Positions 50,721 through 59,595 of a stretch of 64,000 nt of DNA are shown one piece after another. Positions within the stretch are counted from its first letter, which is position 1. Every line of letters begins with the position of its first letter. Position numbers and translations under genes: made by a program. The stretch lies in assembly GCF_000412185.1 (NCBI RefSeq), contig NZ_ASJA01000001.1, forward strand, positions 1-64,000, written 5' to 3'. This DNA is from Euryhalocaulis caribicus. Lineage in GTDB: Bacteria > Pseudomonadota > Alphaproteobacteria > Caulobacterales > Maricaulaceae. Under the pieces are notes generated by a model. It ran no database searches, had not been told where the DNA came from, and was given only the letters and a program-made list of their open reading frames with translations.

Positions 50721-51069
50721 AAAAGCTTCCTAAATCTGGAGCCCAGCCTCTCCAGGTCACCCGGTGGTAAGCAGCTCAGCCTTTGAACTATGTCTCTGCG
50801 CCCCCAGTAGGACAGCTCCCTGTTGCGCCCGCGGCAGGGCTTAAGGAAACGTCGGACTCAATGGATCGAACGAACTGGCTTTCGTGATGACATGGCGGAG
50901 CTTCAGCGTTTGTGATGCGTCAACCGGTTCACCCTAGTCTGAAACTTGTGCGGTCGATGCCACGCGAAAGGCGTCAAAGTCGCTCAAAGCTTTCACATTT
51001 TGTTACACATACACATGAAGATTTAAAATATTATCATTACATATCAATATGTTATAATTGAAAAACGAT
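50721..51069. other. Non-coding right end of the element
   Basis: No gene is seen in these 349 bases. The last 90 bases are very AT-rich and contain TTACACATACACATG; a similar TTACACA lies about 110 bases inside the left end (18555). These may be arm-type sites for integrase or accessory proteins. Confidence 0.4.
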
Positions 51070-51080
51070 GACTCAAAATC
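51070..51080 (+). repeat. attR core (11-bp direct repeat)
   Basis: GACTCAAAATC, identical to 18434-18444. To the left lies element DNA (AAAACGAT), to the right the host tRNA 3' half (CGCCGGCCGC). Confidence 0.85.
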
Positions 51081-51126
51081 CGCCGGCCGCAAGGCCTTGC
51101 GAGTTCGAGTCTCGCTCCGGGCACCA
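51070..51126 (+). tRNA. tRNA-Leu(CAA) 3' half, interrupted by the integrated element
   Basis: From the anticodon loop onwards this is a normal tRNA-Leu: anticodon 3' strand TCCGC, long variable arm, T-arm GCGAGTTCGAGTCTCGC, acceptor 3' strand TCCGGGC, discriminator A and encoded CCA. The element DNA to its left (ends ATAATTGAAAAACGAT) does not supply an acceptor strand or D-arm, and no tRNA promoter lies next to it. It completes the 5' half at 18404-18444. Confidence 0.9.
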
Positions 51127-51181
51127 TTTGCACGCATACAATAATACGTCAGGTAATTTGACGCAGGTTAATGACGCCGCC

Positions 51182-51221
51182 CCCCGCCTCCTCTAGCTGG
51201 GGCGCGGGGACAATATTTTTT
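51182..51221 (+). terminator. Possible terminator of tRNA-Leu
   Basis: CCCCGC (51182-51187) can pair with GCGGGG (51204-51209), with inner GC pairing possible, followed by ACAATATTTTTT. It lies about 55 bases after the tRNA end. Confidence 0.4.
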
Positions 51222-51231
51222 GGGGGTTGAT

Positions 51232-51585
51232 TTGATCGTTTCGCGCAAGCGAGTCCTCGTGCTCGAGGACGAACTTCTGATTGCCCTGCATTTGAAAGAT
51301 ATCCTGACGGAGATCGGGTTTGACGCTGACCTCGCGGAAAGCATCGCCGATGGTTTGCAACTGGTCGAAAACCACGATTTCGACATCGCGCTGCTGGACG
51401 TGAATGTCGAGGGCGCGTCCAGTTTCGAGATCGCCGACACTCTGATCGGGAAAAATGTCCCCGTCGTGTTCATCACCGGCTACCGTCCCGAAGGACTGAG
51501 CGCCCGGTATGCGAACGCGACGATCGTGGAAAAGCCGTTCGACCCGGACGAGCTGGCAAACAAGGTGCGGGCGCTGACCTCTTAG
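51232..51585 (+). CDS. Single-domain response regulator
   Basis: A receiver-only protein of about 117 residues. The acidic pair is in VLVLEDELLIA, the phosphorylated Asp in ALLDVNVEG, the Thr in PVVFITGY and the Lys in IVEKPFDPDEL. It lacks an output domain, so it probably passes a signal to another protein, as in alphaproteobacterial stress signalling. The start is uncertain: the TTG at 51232 has GGGGG well placed upstream, while a TTG at 51220 is also in frame. Confidence 0.85.
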   Translation: MIVSRKRVLVLEDELLIALHLKDILTEIGFDADLAESIADGLQLVENHDFDIALLDVNVEGASSFEIADTLIGKNVPVVFITGYRPEGLSARYANATIVEKPFDPDELANKVRALTS

Positions 51586-51629
51586 CAGGTGCAGCTTGCC
51601 GCGCGTGTTGGCGCAATTAAGCTGCGCCC

Positions 51630-53084
51630 ATGACCGCCCAAGCCAGCGATTCTCCCGCCGCGCGGGCGCCGCAACTGATCGGCCTGTTTCTCGGCCTCGC
51701 GCTCGCCCTTCTTCTCCAGTTCCTGCCGCCGCCCGAGGGGCTCTCCCGGGACGGCTGGGCTGTTGTCTCGCTGGCCGTATTGATGGCGGTGTGGTGGGCG
51801 ACGGAGGCCATTCCCATTCCCGCCACGGCCCTGCTGCCCATGGCCGTGGCGCCGGTCGCCGGGATCGCGGCGGTCAATGACGTGTCGATGCAATATATGC
51901 GCTCGACAGTATTCCTGCTGCTGGGCGGATTCATCATCGCCATGGCGATCCAGCGCTGGAACCTGCACGCCCGTATCGCCCTGAATATCGTCGCCCGTTT
52001 CGGGGCGCGGCCCAAGGCGCTGATCTTCGGATTCATGCTGGCCGCGGCCTTGCTGTCCATGTGGATATCCAACACCGCCACCACGATCATGATGACCCCC
52101 ATCGCGCTCAGCGTCGCCATGGCGGCGGGGCGCGAAAAGGCGGCCCTGCTGGCGCCGCCGCTGCTTCTTGGCCTGGCCTATGCCGCCAGCGTGGGCGGGC
52201 TGGGCACGCCGGTGGGGACGCCGACCAATCTTCTGGTCATCGGATGGTTGCAGGAGACAGGGCGGGACATCGGCTTTGCGCAATGGATGGGGCTGGGCGT
52301 GCCGGTGGTGGCGCTGATGGTGCCGGTGCTCTGGTTCGTGCTGACGCGGGTTTTCTCGCCGCCGGGCGCGCCGTCGCCGGAAGCCGCCGCGGCGGTGAAT
52401 ACCGAATTGTCCGCGCTCGGCCCCATGCGCGCGCCGGAGCGGCGTGTGCTGATCCTGTTCGCCTTTATCGGGCTGGCCTGGATGACGCGCCAGTATGTAC
52501 TGACAAGCATCCCCGGTCTTGGCGGGCTGACCGATGCGGGAATCGCCATTATCGGCGCGCTGGCCTTCTTCCTGACGCCGTCGGGCGAGGGGCGGGGCGA
52601 GGCGTTGCTGGACTGGCGGACGGCGGAGCGCCTGCCCTGGGGCGTGGTGATCCTGTTCGGCGGCGGGATGAGCCTGGCCTGGCTGATCGAAACCAGCGGC
52701 CTGGCCGCGTGGCTGGGCGGCGAAATGTCCGCCGTCGGGGCCTGGCCGCTGATCCTGCTGATCCTGTCGCTGACCGCGCTGGTGATCTTCGCGACCGAGA
52801 TGATGAGCAATATCGCCACCGTGTCAGCATTGATTCCGGTCTTTTCCGCGCTGTCCGCCGCTTCGGGCGCCGATCCGGTTCTGATCGCGGCCCCGGTCGC
52901 CATGGCGGCCAGTTGCGCCTTCATGCTGCCGGTCGCGACCGGGCCGAACGCGGTGGTGTTCGCCTCCGGCGAAATTCGCGTGCCGCAAATGGTGAAGGCG
53001 GGATTCTTCGGCAATCTGGCCGGGATCGCGATTATTACCCTGCTGGCCTACTGGCTGACTCCGCTGCTTTTTGCAGGAGGCTGA
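51630..53084 (+). CDS. SLC13/DASS family anion transporter
   Basis: The 484-residue protein has about eleven transmembrane segments. DASS signatures are present: WWATEAIPIPATALLPM, SMWISNTATTIMMTPIAL (the SNT motif), GGLGTPVGTPTNLL, then LVIFATEMMSNIATVSALIP and FMLPVATGPNAVVFASGEI. It should carry dicarboxylates, citrate or sulfate with Na+; the exact substrate is not clear. It appears as its own unit. Confidence 0.92.
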   Translation: MTAQASDSPAARAPQLIGLFLGLALALLLQFLPPPEGLSRDGWAVVSLAVLMAVWWATEAIPIPATALLPMAVAPVAGIAAVNDVSMQYMRSTVFLLLGGFIIAMAIQRWNLHARIALNIVARFGARPKALIFGFMLAAALLSMWISNTATTIMMTPIALSVAMAAGREKAALLAPPLLLGLAYAASVGGLGTPVGTPTNLLVIGWLQETGRDIGFAQWMGLGVPVVALMVPVLWFVLTRVFSPPGAPSPEAAAAVNTELSALGPMRAPERRVLILFAFIGLAWMTRQYVLTSIPGLGGLTDAGIAIIGALAFFLTPSGEGRGEALLDWRTAERLPWGVVILFGGGMSLAWLIETSGLAAWLGGEMSAVGAWPLILLILSLTALVIFATEMMSNIATVSALIPVFSALSAASGADPVLIAAPVAMAASCAFMLPVATGPNAVVFASGEIRVPQMVKAGFFGNLAGIAIITLLAYWLTPLLFAGG

Positions 53085-53150
53085 TTCCAAAGCGTCATAA
53101 ACCCTTGTTAGCGAGGTCCGAACCCAAACCGACCGCATGGAAATCGGCCA

Positions 53151-54617
53151 ATGCTGACCACGCTTTTACTTTCAGCCGCCATCGCCGGCCAACCGGCCGA
53201 ACCGCCGCAGGATTACGCCGCGGACGCCCGCGCGGCGCTGTCCGATCGTCTTGCCCGGATCCCGGTCACGGGCCGCGCGAAGAATGTGATCGTGTTCGTT
53301 GGCGACGGGCTGAGCATTTCCACCGCCACCGCCGCGCGCATCCTCGACGGTCAATTGCGCGGCGTTGACGGCGAATCCAACGCGCTGTCGTTCGAGAAAT
53401 TCCCTTATACGGGCCTGTCCAAAACCTATTCCCATGACTTCCAGGTCTCTGATTCCGCGGCCACCGCGACAGCCATCATGACCGGCTCCAAAACTCGCAG
53501 CGGCATGATCAATGTCACATTGGACGCCCAGCCGTCCGACTGCGGGCCGGATGCGCCGAACCGCCTGCAAAGCCTGGCTGAAATCGCCGAGACCGCGGGC
53601 AAGGCGACGGGCCTGGTTTCCACCGCCCGGATTACCCACGCGACCCCGGCGACGGTCTATGCCCACGTTCCGGAACGCGACTGGGAGTCGGATGACGACG
53701 TGCCGGAAGGCCTGCGCGAATCCTGCCCGGACATTGCGCGTCAGCTGATCGAATGGCCGGCCGGCGACGGTCTGGAACTAGCGATGGGCGGCGGCCGGGC
53801 CGGCTTCCTGCCGGAGGACATGGCCGACCCGGAACATGAGGGCGAATTCGGCAACCGGCTGGACGGCCGCGACCTGACGGCGGAATGGGTCGAAAAGGCT
53901 GGCGAAAATGGCGCCTATGTCTGGAATCGCGAGCAATTCGATGCGCTGGATGCGGCCGGCGCGCCGCGCGTTCTGGCCCTGTTCGAGCCAAGCCACATGC
54001 AATATGACGCCGACCGCGCGGACGACCCCGCCGGAGAGCCGTCACTGTCGGAAATGACGGCCAAGGCGATAGATATTCTTTCCACGGACGAGGACGGCTT
54101 CTTCCTGATGGTGGAGGGAGGACGCATCGACCACGCCCATCACGCCGGAAACGCCTATCGCGCCCTGACGGACGCCGTCGCGTTTTCAAAGGCGGTGGAA
54201 ACGGCGCTGTCAAAAGTCGATCCGGCGGAGACGCTGATCGTGGTCACGGCCGATCATGGCCACACCCTGACGATTTCCGGCTATCCGGCGCGGGGCAATC
54301 CCATCCTTGGCCTCGCCGCAACGCCCGCTGCCCTCATCAAGGCGCAGGACGGCAAGCCCTATACCACGCTCGGCTACGCCAATGGTCCGGGCGCGGTTGA
54401 CGGCGAACGCCCCGATTTGTCCGATGTCGATGTCCGGGACAAGGACTTCCGGCAACAGGCGCTGGTCCCTTCGGGCTCCGAAACCCATACTGGCGACGAC
54501 GTTCCCATCTATGCAAAGGGGCCGTGGGCGCATTTGCTGACCGGCGTGGTGGAGCAGAACTATATCTTCCACGCCATGCGCCACGCCATGACGTATGAGG
54601 AAAACGCTGCCGAGTAA
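53151..54617 (+). CDS. Alkaline phosphatase (PhoA-like)
   Basis: The 488-residue enzyme has a short signal-like N-terminus. Metal and phosphate sites are visible: VIVFVGDGLSISTATAARI (first metal Asp), the nucleophile in VSDSAATATAIMTGSKT, and late motifs EGGRIDHAHHAGNA and VVTADHGHTL. It removes phosphate from many esters in the periplasm. The final histidine ligand is likely in GSETHTGDDVPIYAKGP. It overlaps the start of the glycerate kinase gene by 23 bases. Confidence 0.94.
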   Translation: MLTTLLLSAAIAGQPAEPPQDYAADARAALSDRLARIPVTGRAKNVIVFVGDGLSISTATAARILDGQLRGVDGESNALSFEKFPYTGLSKTYSHDFQVSDSAATATAIMTGSKTRSGMINVTLDAQPSDCGPDAPNRLQSLAEIAETAGKATGLVSTARITHATPATVYAHVPERDWESDDDVPEGLRESCPDIARQLIEWPAGDGLELAMGGGRAGFLPEDMADPEHEGEFGNRLDGRDLTAEWVEKAGENGAYVWNREQFDALDAAGAPRVLALFEPSHMQYDADRADDPAGEPSLSEMTAKAIDILSTDEDGFFLMVEGGRIDHAHHAGNAYRALTDAVAFSKAVETALSKVDPAETLIVVTADHGHTLTISGYPARGNPILGLAATPAALIKAQDGKPYTTLGYANGPGAVDGERPDLSDVDVRDKDFRQQALVPSGSETHTGDDVPIYAKGPWAHLLTGVVEQNYIFHAMRHAMTYEENAAE

Positions 54618-55862
54618 CGCCGCTTCGCTGGACCCCGGAGATCCGCGGGGGTTTCTGCGCAGCCTTCTGGCGATCGCGCTGGACGCGGTGAACCCGGCCG
54701 CCCGCATGGGCGATTGTCTGCCGGAACCGCCAAAGGGGCGCACGTTGGTTCTGGGCCGGGCAAAGCCTCCGCCCTGATGGCCGAAGCGCTGGAGGCCCTG
54801 TGGCCGGGCGAGCTGTCGGGTGAGGTCGTCGTGCCCGATGGCCATGAACGGCCGCTCCGCCGCATACGCGTCGAGACCGCCGGGCATCCGGTTCCAGACG
54901 CGCGCAGCGCCGCCGCCGCGCGGCGGGCGCTGGACCAGGCCGCAGAGCTCGGCCCCGACGATCTCCTGATTGCCCTGATTTCCGGCGGCGGCTCGGCGCT
55001 CTGGTGCGCGCCGCGGGGTGTGGCCCGGGAAGAAAAGGCGGACTTGCTGAACGCCCTGATGGCGGCGGGCGCGCCGATCGGCGATCTGAACGCGGTGCGC
55101 GGCGTCTTGTCTGACATCAAGGCGGGGGGCCTGGCGCGAGCGGCCTGTCCCGCCCGCCTCGCAACCTTCGTGATTTCGGACGTGCCCGGAGACGACCCGG
55201 CGCTGGTCGCCTCCGGCCCGACCGTGCCGGGACCGGCGCGGGACCCGGCGGCGATTTTACGGCGGTGGAATGTGCCGCCGCCGGCGCGATGGCCAGCGCA
55301 GGCGGAGGGCGAGGCGGCGCGTGGCCCGGTGCGCCTTATCGGATCGGCGCGCGAGGCGCTGGCCGCAGCGTCGCGGGCGGCGGAGCGCGCGGGCGTCAAT
55401 GTTGAAATACTGGGCGAGGCGATTGAGGGCGACGCGGAAACGGTCGCCCGCGATCACGCCTACAAAATCCGCGCGATTCCGGCGGCCGAGGGCCCGTTAT
55501 TATTGCTCTCGGGCGGCGAGGTGACAGCGCCTGCGCCCGCCGGGAGCGCGCGGGGCGGGCCCAATACGCATTACGCGCTCGCCCTGGCGCTCGCGCTGGA
55601 CCGCGCCCCCGGCATATTCGCCCTTGCGGCGGATACGGACGGGCTGGATGGCCGGGCGGAAGGGGCGGGCGCCTATGTCGGTCCGGCGACGCTGCCGCGC
55701 GCGGTCGAGGCCGGACTGGACCCCGCCGCCATGTTGGCGGGATTCGACAGTGCAAGTCTTTTTGACGACCTCGGGGACAAAATTATTACTGGCCCAACGG
55801 GCGTGAATGTCTCGGATTTCCGCGCTATTCTTTTGAATCAGAGATTTATTAACCGAGATTAA
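54595..55862 (+). pseudogene. Glycerate 2-kinase (DUF4147/MOFRL), one-base frameshift
   Basis: Two frames add up to one glycerate kinase of about 422 residues. The first 56 codons (MRKTLPSNAASLDPGDPRGF ... GRTLVLG) end at a TGA at 54775-54777. From about 54757 the -1 frame carries on as PGKASALMAEALEALWPGEL. The expected junction is LVLG(A/P)GKAS, so one base is missing within 54753-54760 (CTGGGCCGGG). Family segments follow: ISGGGSALWCAP, DLNAVRGVLSDIKAGGLA, VISDVPGDDP, then LLLLSGGEVTAP and the MOFRL-domain end AADTDGLDG. If the deletion is real the gene is dead; if it is a consensus error the enzyme phosphorylates glycerate for central metabolism. Confidence 0.85.
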
Positions 55863-55942
55863 TCCTTGCGGTTATGTTCAATTTTGTTAAAGTCCGTTCA
55901 GACCACGGGCATTCCCGTCGTCGGTTAGCGACTTTTCTTTTC

Positions 55943-55974
55943 CGGCCCCGCTTCGCGCGGGGCCGTTTTTTTTT
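55943..55974 (+). terminator. Rho-independent terminator
   Basis: A 9-bp stem CGGCCCCGC/GCGGGGCCG with a 5-base loop is followed by nine Ts (55966-55974). It ends the alkaline phosphatase/glycerate kinase transcript. Confidence 0.9.
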
Positions 55975-56056
55975 CTGACAGCTTGCCGGTGGAACGCGCC
56001 GCCCGCGCACGCCATTATTATCCTCGAACTTGTAAACGCGAGGAGGCGACGCCGAG

Positions 56057-56776
56057 ATGACCATCCAGACCGAAACCGTCGATTACGAACATCAGGGAAC
56101 GGCGTTGCAGGGCTTCAAGGCCTGGGACGATTCCGTGCCCGGTCCGCGCCCCGCCGTTCTGGTCTCCCACGCATGGGCCGGCCGGGGCGAATTCGAGAAT
56201 GAGCGCGCCCGGGACCTGGCGGAGCTGGGCTATACCGGCTTTGCGCTGGATCTCTATGGCAAGGGCGTTCTGGGTTCCAGCGTCGAGGAAAACCAGAAGC
56301 TGATGGGCCCATTCCTGGAAGATCGCGCCATGCTTCAGGATCGCCTGAAAACGGCGCTGGACCTTGTCCGCGGCATGCCGGACGTGGACCAGAACCATGT
56401 CGCGGCCATCGGCTTCTGCTTTGGCGGCCTGTGCGTTCTGGATATCGCCCGCACGGGCGAGGACGTCGACGGCGTCATCAGCTTCCACGGCCTGTTCAAC
56501 GCGCCGGAGGTCGGCAAGGCCGACCGGATCAAGGCGAAGGTTCTGGCCCTGCATGGCTGGGACGACCCGATGGCGGAGCCGGATTCGGTGGTCGGTTTCG
56601 CAAAGGAAATGAGCGAGGCGCAGGCGGACTGGCGGCTGCACGCCTATGGCGGCACCATGCACGCTTTCACCAATCCCAACGCCAACGACCCGGATCTCGG
56701 CACGGTCTATAACGAGAAGTCGGCGGATCTGGCTTGGAAGGCGATGCGCGATTTTCTCTCTGAATGTTTTGCCTGA
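56057..56776 (+). CDS. Dienelactone hydrolase family protein
   Basis: A 239-residue alpha/beta hydrolase. The nucleophile elbow is GFCFGG (cysteine nucleophile, as in dienelactone hydrolases), the acid lies in ALHGWDDPMAEP and the histidine in GGTMHAFTNPNAND. The N-terminus has VSHAWAGRGEFENERARDLA. It may hydrolyse lactones or other esters; the family is broad. The ATG is preceded by a GAGGAGG-type site. Confidence 0.9.
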   Translation: MTIQTETVDYEHQGTALQGFKAWDDSVPGPRPAVLVSHAWAGRGEFENERARDLAELGYTGFALDLYGKGVLGSSVEENQKLMGPFLEDRAMLQDRLKTALDLVRGMPDVDQNHVAAIGFCFGGLCVLDIARTGEDVDGVISFHGLFNAPEVGKADRIKAKVLALHGWDDPMAEPDSVVGFAKEMSEAQADWRLHAYGGTMHAFTNPNANDPDLGTVYNEKSADLAWKAMRDFLSECFA

Positions 56777-56875
56777 GGCATAAAGGCGCGGGGTGCGCGG
56801 CGTCATTTCATTGACGGTTAAACGGCCCCCGATAAGTTCGGTCTGTTGCGATATCTTCCGGGAAATGAGGAAATA

Positions 56876-58666
56876 ATGGGTCTGTTCGGCGCGGTCTCCC
56901 GCGAGGTCAAATACATCACCAGCCTGGCGCGCATTCTCAAGCGGGTCAGCAAGGTGCAGGGCGATCCGGACTTGCTGACCGTCGACCAGATCGAGGAGTC
57001 CGTGGACCGTCACGCCGACCGGCCGGCCCTGATGGAAGACGATACGGTCTGGACCTATGCGGAGATGGACGCCTATGCGAACCGCGTCGCCCACTGGGCC
57101 GTGGCGCAGGGCCTGAAGCCCGGCGATACGGTCGCGATCTATATGCAGAACCGGATCGAATATTTTCCGATCTGGTACGGGCTTTCCAAGGTCGGCGTGG
57201 TCGGCGCGCTGCTGAACAATCAGCTGTTCGGGTCATCGCTGGCCCACACGATCACAATCGCCGAGGCCAGACACATCATCGTGGACGTGGACCTGCAGGA
57301 CAATTTCGAGTCCGCGCGCGGCGAACTGAAAGACATGCCGACCGACTGGTTCGCATGCGGGGATTGCCCGGGCCGCAGCTTTGAAGAGGCGCTGGAAGGC
57401 CAGCCGGATGACCGTCCCGCGCGCGACCGCAGGGCGGGCGAGAAGGCGGCAGACACCTGTCTGAAAATGTTCACCAGCGGCACCACGGGGCTGCCCAAGG
57501 TTGCCCGCATGACCCATACGCGGGTCCTGACCTACATGAACACGTTCGCCGTCGCCTCCCGGTCCAATGACGAAGACCGGGTGATGATGGTCCTGCCGCT
57601 CTATCACGCCACGGGCGGGCTGTGCGGCGTCGGGACGGCGATCATGGCGGGCGGCGCGGTCATTGTTCGCCGCCGTTTCTCCGCCTCAAGCTTCTGGGAT
57701 GAGGCCATCCGCTACAAGGCGACAATCCTGATGTATGTGGGCGAGCTGTGCCGCTTCCTGATGGCGCAGGACTCCACCCCGAAAGAACGTGAGCACCAGA
57801 TACGCTGCGCCATCGGCAACGGCCTTCGCCCCGATGTCTGGACGCGTTTCGTCAAGCGCACCGGCATCGAATTCATCGTGGAATTCTATGGCGCGACCGA
57901 GGGCAATGTGGCGCTGTTGAATGTCGGCGGCCAGCCCGGCTCCATCGGCCGCGTCGCGCCCTATCTCAAGAGCCGCTTCAATATCGAACTGATCCGCCAC
58001 GATGTCGAAACCAGCGAACCGGTCCGCGACGCGGAAGGCCACGCCATCGTGGTTGAGCCGGACGAGGTCGGCGAGGCGATTGGCGAGATCAAGCCGGGCG
58101 ATCCGCGCTATCGCTTCGATGGCTACGCCAACAAGGAAGAAACGGAGAAGAAAATCCTCCGCGACGTGTTCGAGCCCGGCGACGCCTGGTTCCGCACGGG
58201 CGATTTGATGAAGCGCGACAAGCTGGGCAATTATTATTTCATCGACCGGATCGGCGACACTTACCGTTGGATGGCGGAGAATGTCGCCACCAGCGAGGTG
58301 GAGGAAGCGATCGGCGTTCTGGACAGCGTCGAGCAGGCCGTCGTGTATGGCGTGAAGGTTCCTGGCTATGACGGCCGCGCCGGCATGGCGGCGATCACGA
58401 CCGGCGATGATTTCGACCTCGATTCCCTGATGCTCCGCCTGAAGGAAGACCTGCCGGCCTATGCGCGCCCCATCTTCCTGCGCCTGCGGACGGAGCCGGA
58501 CACGACCGGCACGTTCAAATACCGCAAGAAGGATTTGAAGGAAGACGGGTTCGATCCGGTGAAAGTGGGCGAGCCTCTCTTCTATCTTGATCCGGAAACC
58601 GGGCGGTACGAGCCGCTGGACGGGCCGGCCTACGAGGCGATCAATGGCGGCAATCTCCGCTTCTGA
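56876..58666 (+). CDS. Long-chain acyl-CoA synthetase (FATP type)
   Basis: The 596-residue adenylate-forming enzyme starts at the ATG at 56876, which has AGGAAAT upstream; a TTG 30 bases earlier is less likely. The AMP-binding motif is MFTSGTTGLPKVARMTHTRV, with EFYGATEGNVALLN, and the hinge WFRTGDLMKRDKLGNYYFID. A final Lys in FKYRKKDLKEDGFD lies near the C-terminus. It makes fatty acyl-CoA for oxidation or lipid synthesis and resembles the FATP/very-long-chain group rather than classic FadD. Confidence 0.92.
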   Translation: MGLFGAVSREVKYITSLARILKRVSKVQGDPDLLTVDQIEESVDRHADRPALMEDDTVWTYAEMDAYANRVAHWAVAQGLKPGDTVAIYMQNRIEYFPIWYGLSKVGVVGALLNNQLFGSSLAHTITIAEARHIIVDVDLQDNFESARGELKDMPTDWFACGDCPGRSFEEALEGQPDDRPARDRRAGEKAADTCLKMFTSGTTGLPKVARMTHTRVLTYMNTFAVASRSNDEDRVMMVLPLYHATGGLCGVGTAIMAGGAVIVRRRFSASSFWDEAIRYKATILMYVGELCRFLMAQDSTPKEREHQIRCAIGNGLRPDVWTRFVKRTGIEFIVEFYGATEGNVALLNVGGQPGSIGRVAPYLKSRFNIELIRHDVETSEPVRDAEGHAIVVEPDEVGEAIGEIKPGDPRYRFDGYANKEETEKKILRDVFEPGDAWFRTGDLMKRDKLGNYYFIDRIGDTYRWMAENVATSEVEEAIGVLDSVEQAVVYGVKVPGYDGRAGMAAITTGDDFDLDSLMLRLKEDLPAYARPIFLRLRTEPDTTGTFKYRKKDLKEDGFDPVKVGEPLFYLDPETGRYEPLDGPAYEAINGGNLRF

Positions 58667-59225
58667 CCTGACATCCATTGCGGCCTTCTGGCGGTCGGCG
58701 GGGCCGCAGGCCTGGTTTCTGTCCGATCCGGTGTTCGACGCGGAAATCGCCATCCGATTTGGCGACCGGATTTCGGCGGCCGTGACGGCGCTTCAGGCGG
58801 GGCCGCATCCGGGGGAAGACGACGCCGAGGCGGCGCTGGGTCTGTGCATCCTGATGGACCAGTTCCCGCGCAATATCTATCGCGGCCTCGCGCTAAGCTG
58901 GAAACATGACCCGCTGGCGCTGGCCGCCGCCCGCCGCATTGTCGGCGCGAACCGGGATCTGGAAATAGAGGGGCCGGTCCGGCAGTTTTTCTATACGCCC
59001 TTCATGCACGCCGAGGATGCGGAAACGCAGGCCGAAAGCGTGATGCTTTACGCAGAGCGGCTGGGCGATGAGAACAATTCCCGTCATGCCCGCGCGCATC
59101 TGAACATCATTGAAAAATTCGGCCGCTTTCCGACGCGCAACGCTGTGCTTGGCCGCGCTTTGACGGAAGCCGAGCGCCGCTGGCTGGCCGAGGAGGGCTA
59201 CGGGGCGGAACTGAACGCCGCATAG
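58644..59225 (+). CDS. DUF924 family protein
   Basis: A 193-residue mostly helical protein starting at 58644, within the end of the acyl-CoA synthetase gene (23-base overlap). DUF924 marks are LGLCILMDQFPRNIYRG, VRQFFYTPFMHAEDAETQ and HLNIIEKFGRFPTRNAVLGR. The fold is tetratricopeptide-like and the function unknown. Coupling to the acyl-CoA synthetase gene suggests a shared transcript. Confidence 0.92.
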   Translation: MAAISASDLTSIAAFWRSAGPQAWFLSDPVFDAEIAIRFGDRISAAVTALQAGPHPGEDDAEAALGLCILMDQFPRNIYRGLALSWKHDPLALAAARRIVGANRDLEIEGPVRQFFYTPFMHAEDAETQAESVMLYAERLGDENNSRHARAHLNIIEKFGRFPTRNAVLGRALTEAERRWLAEEGYGAELNAA

Positions 59226-59353
59226 GGTGTTTCCTGCCCGGCAAATCCGTCCGCGTCATACTTAATTTCGAATAATTACAACAGCTTGGCTCTGGCATTC
59301 CGCTTGCTCCGCTATCTGGCAAAACTGACCTTCCAACCGGAGCCTGACCCCAA

Positions 59354-59569
59354 ATGTCCCAGATCACCGCTGAAGACCTCACCCAGATCGCCCATCTTCT
59401 TGTCGACCGCCACGGCGCGCAGGCCTGCATTTACGCCACCCAGGCGGTGGAGGAGATGGAGGATCTGGGCGACGAGCCGCGCGCCGAGGCGTGGCGCGCG
59501 CTGCGGGCGGTGATTGTGGACGCGATCGAAGGCCGTCTCGATCGCCGGGCCGGGAAAAGCTTGCACTGA
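59354..59569 (+). CDS. Small conserved-looking hypothetical protein
   Basis: The 71-residue protein has two helices (ITAEDLTQIAHLLVDRHGAQ and RAEAWRALRAVIVDAIEGRL). It has no transmembrane segment or known motif. It lies 26 bp before selO on the same strand. Short helical proteins like it occur across alphaproteobacteria, but I cannot name a family. Confidence 0.6.
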   Translation: MSQITAEDLTQIAHLLVDRHGAQACIYATQAVEEMEDLGDEPRAEAWRALRAVIVDAIEGRLDRRAGKSLH

Positions 59570-59595
59570 GCCGTGCGGGCGGCCATGTCCGCCCC

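Larger units (their letters stand above)
18434..51080. mobile_element. Integrative mobilizable element in tRNA-Leu(CAA), copper and defence cargo
   Basis: The 32.6-kb insertion is bounded by 11-bp repeats inside a tRNA gene. It encodes a tyrosine integrase next to the left end and carries ArdA, a relaxase, a TraD-like protein, a coupling protein and an oriT-like site. No VirB/Trb mating-pair genes are seen, so it is mobilizable rather than self-transmissible. Gene content is accessory throughout: copper resistance (26.9-37.5 kb) and defence (41.7-50.5 kb). Several stretches (about 18.4-19.8, 21.9-23.1 and 47.7-48.1 kb) are clearly more AT-rich than the flanks. Confidence 0.9.

Noticed and set aside
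57686-58753. 355-codon minus-strand frame
   Set aside because: It is antisense to the acyl-CoA synthetase gene, which has all family motifs.
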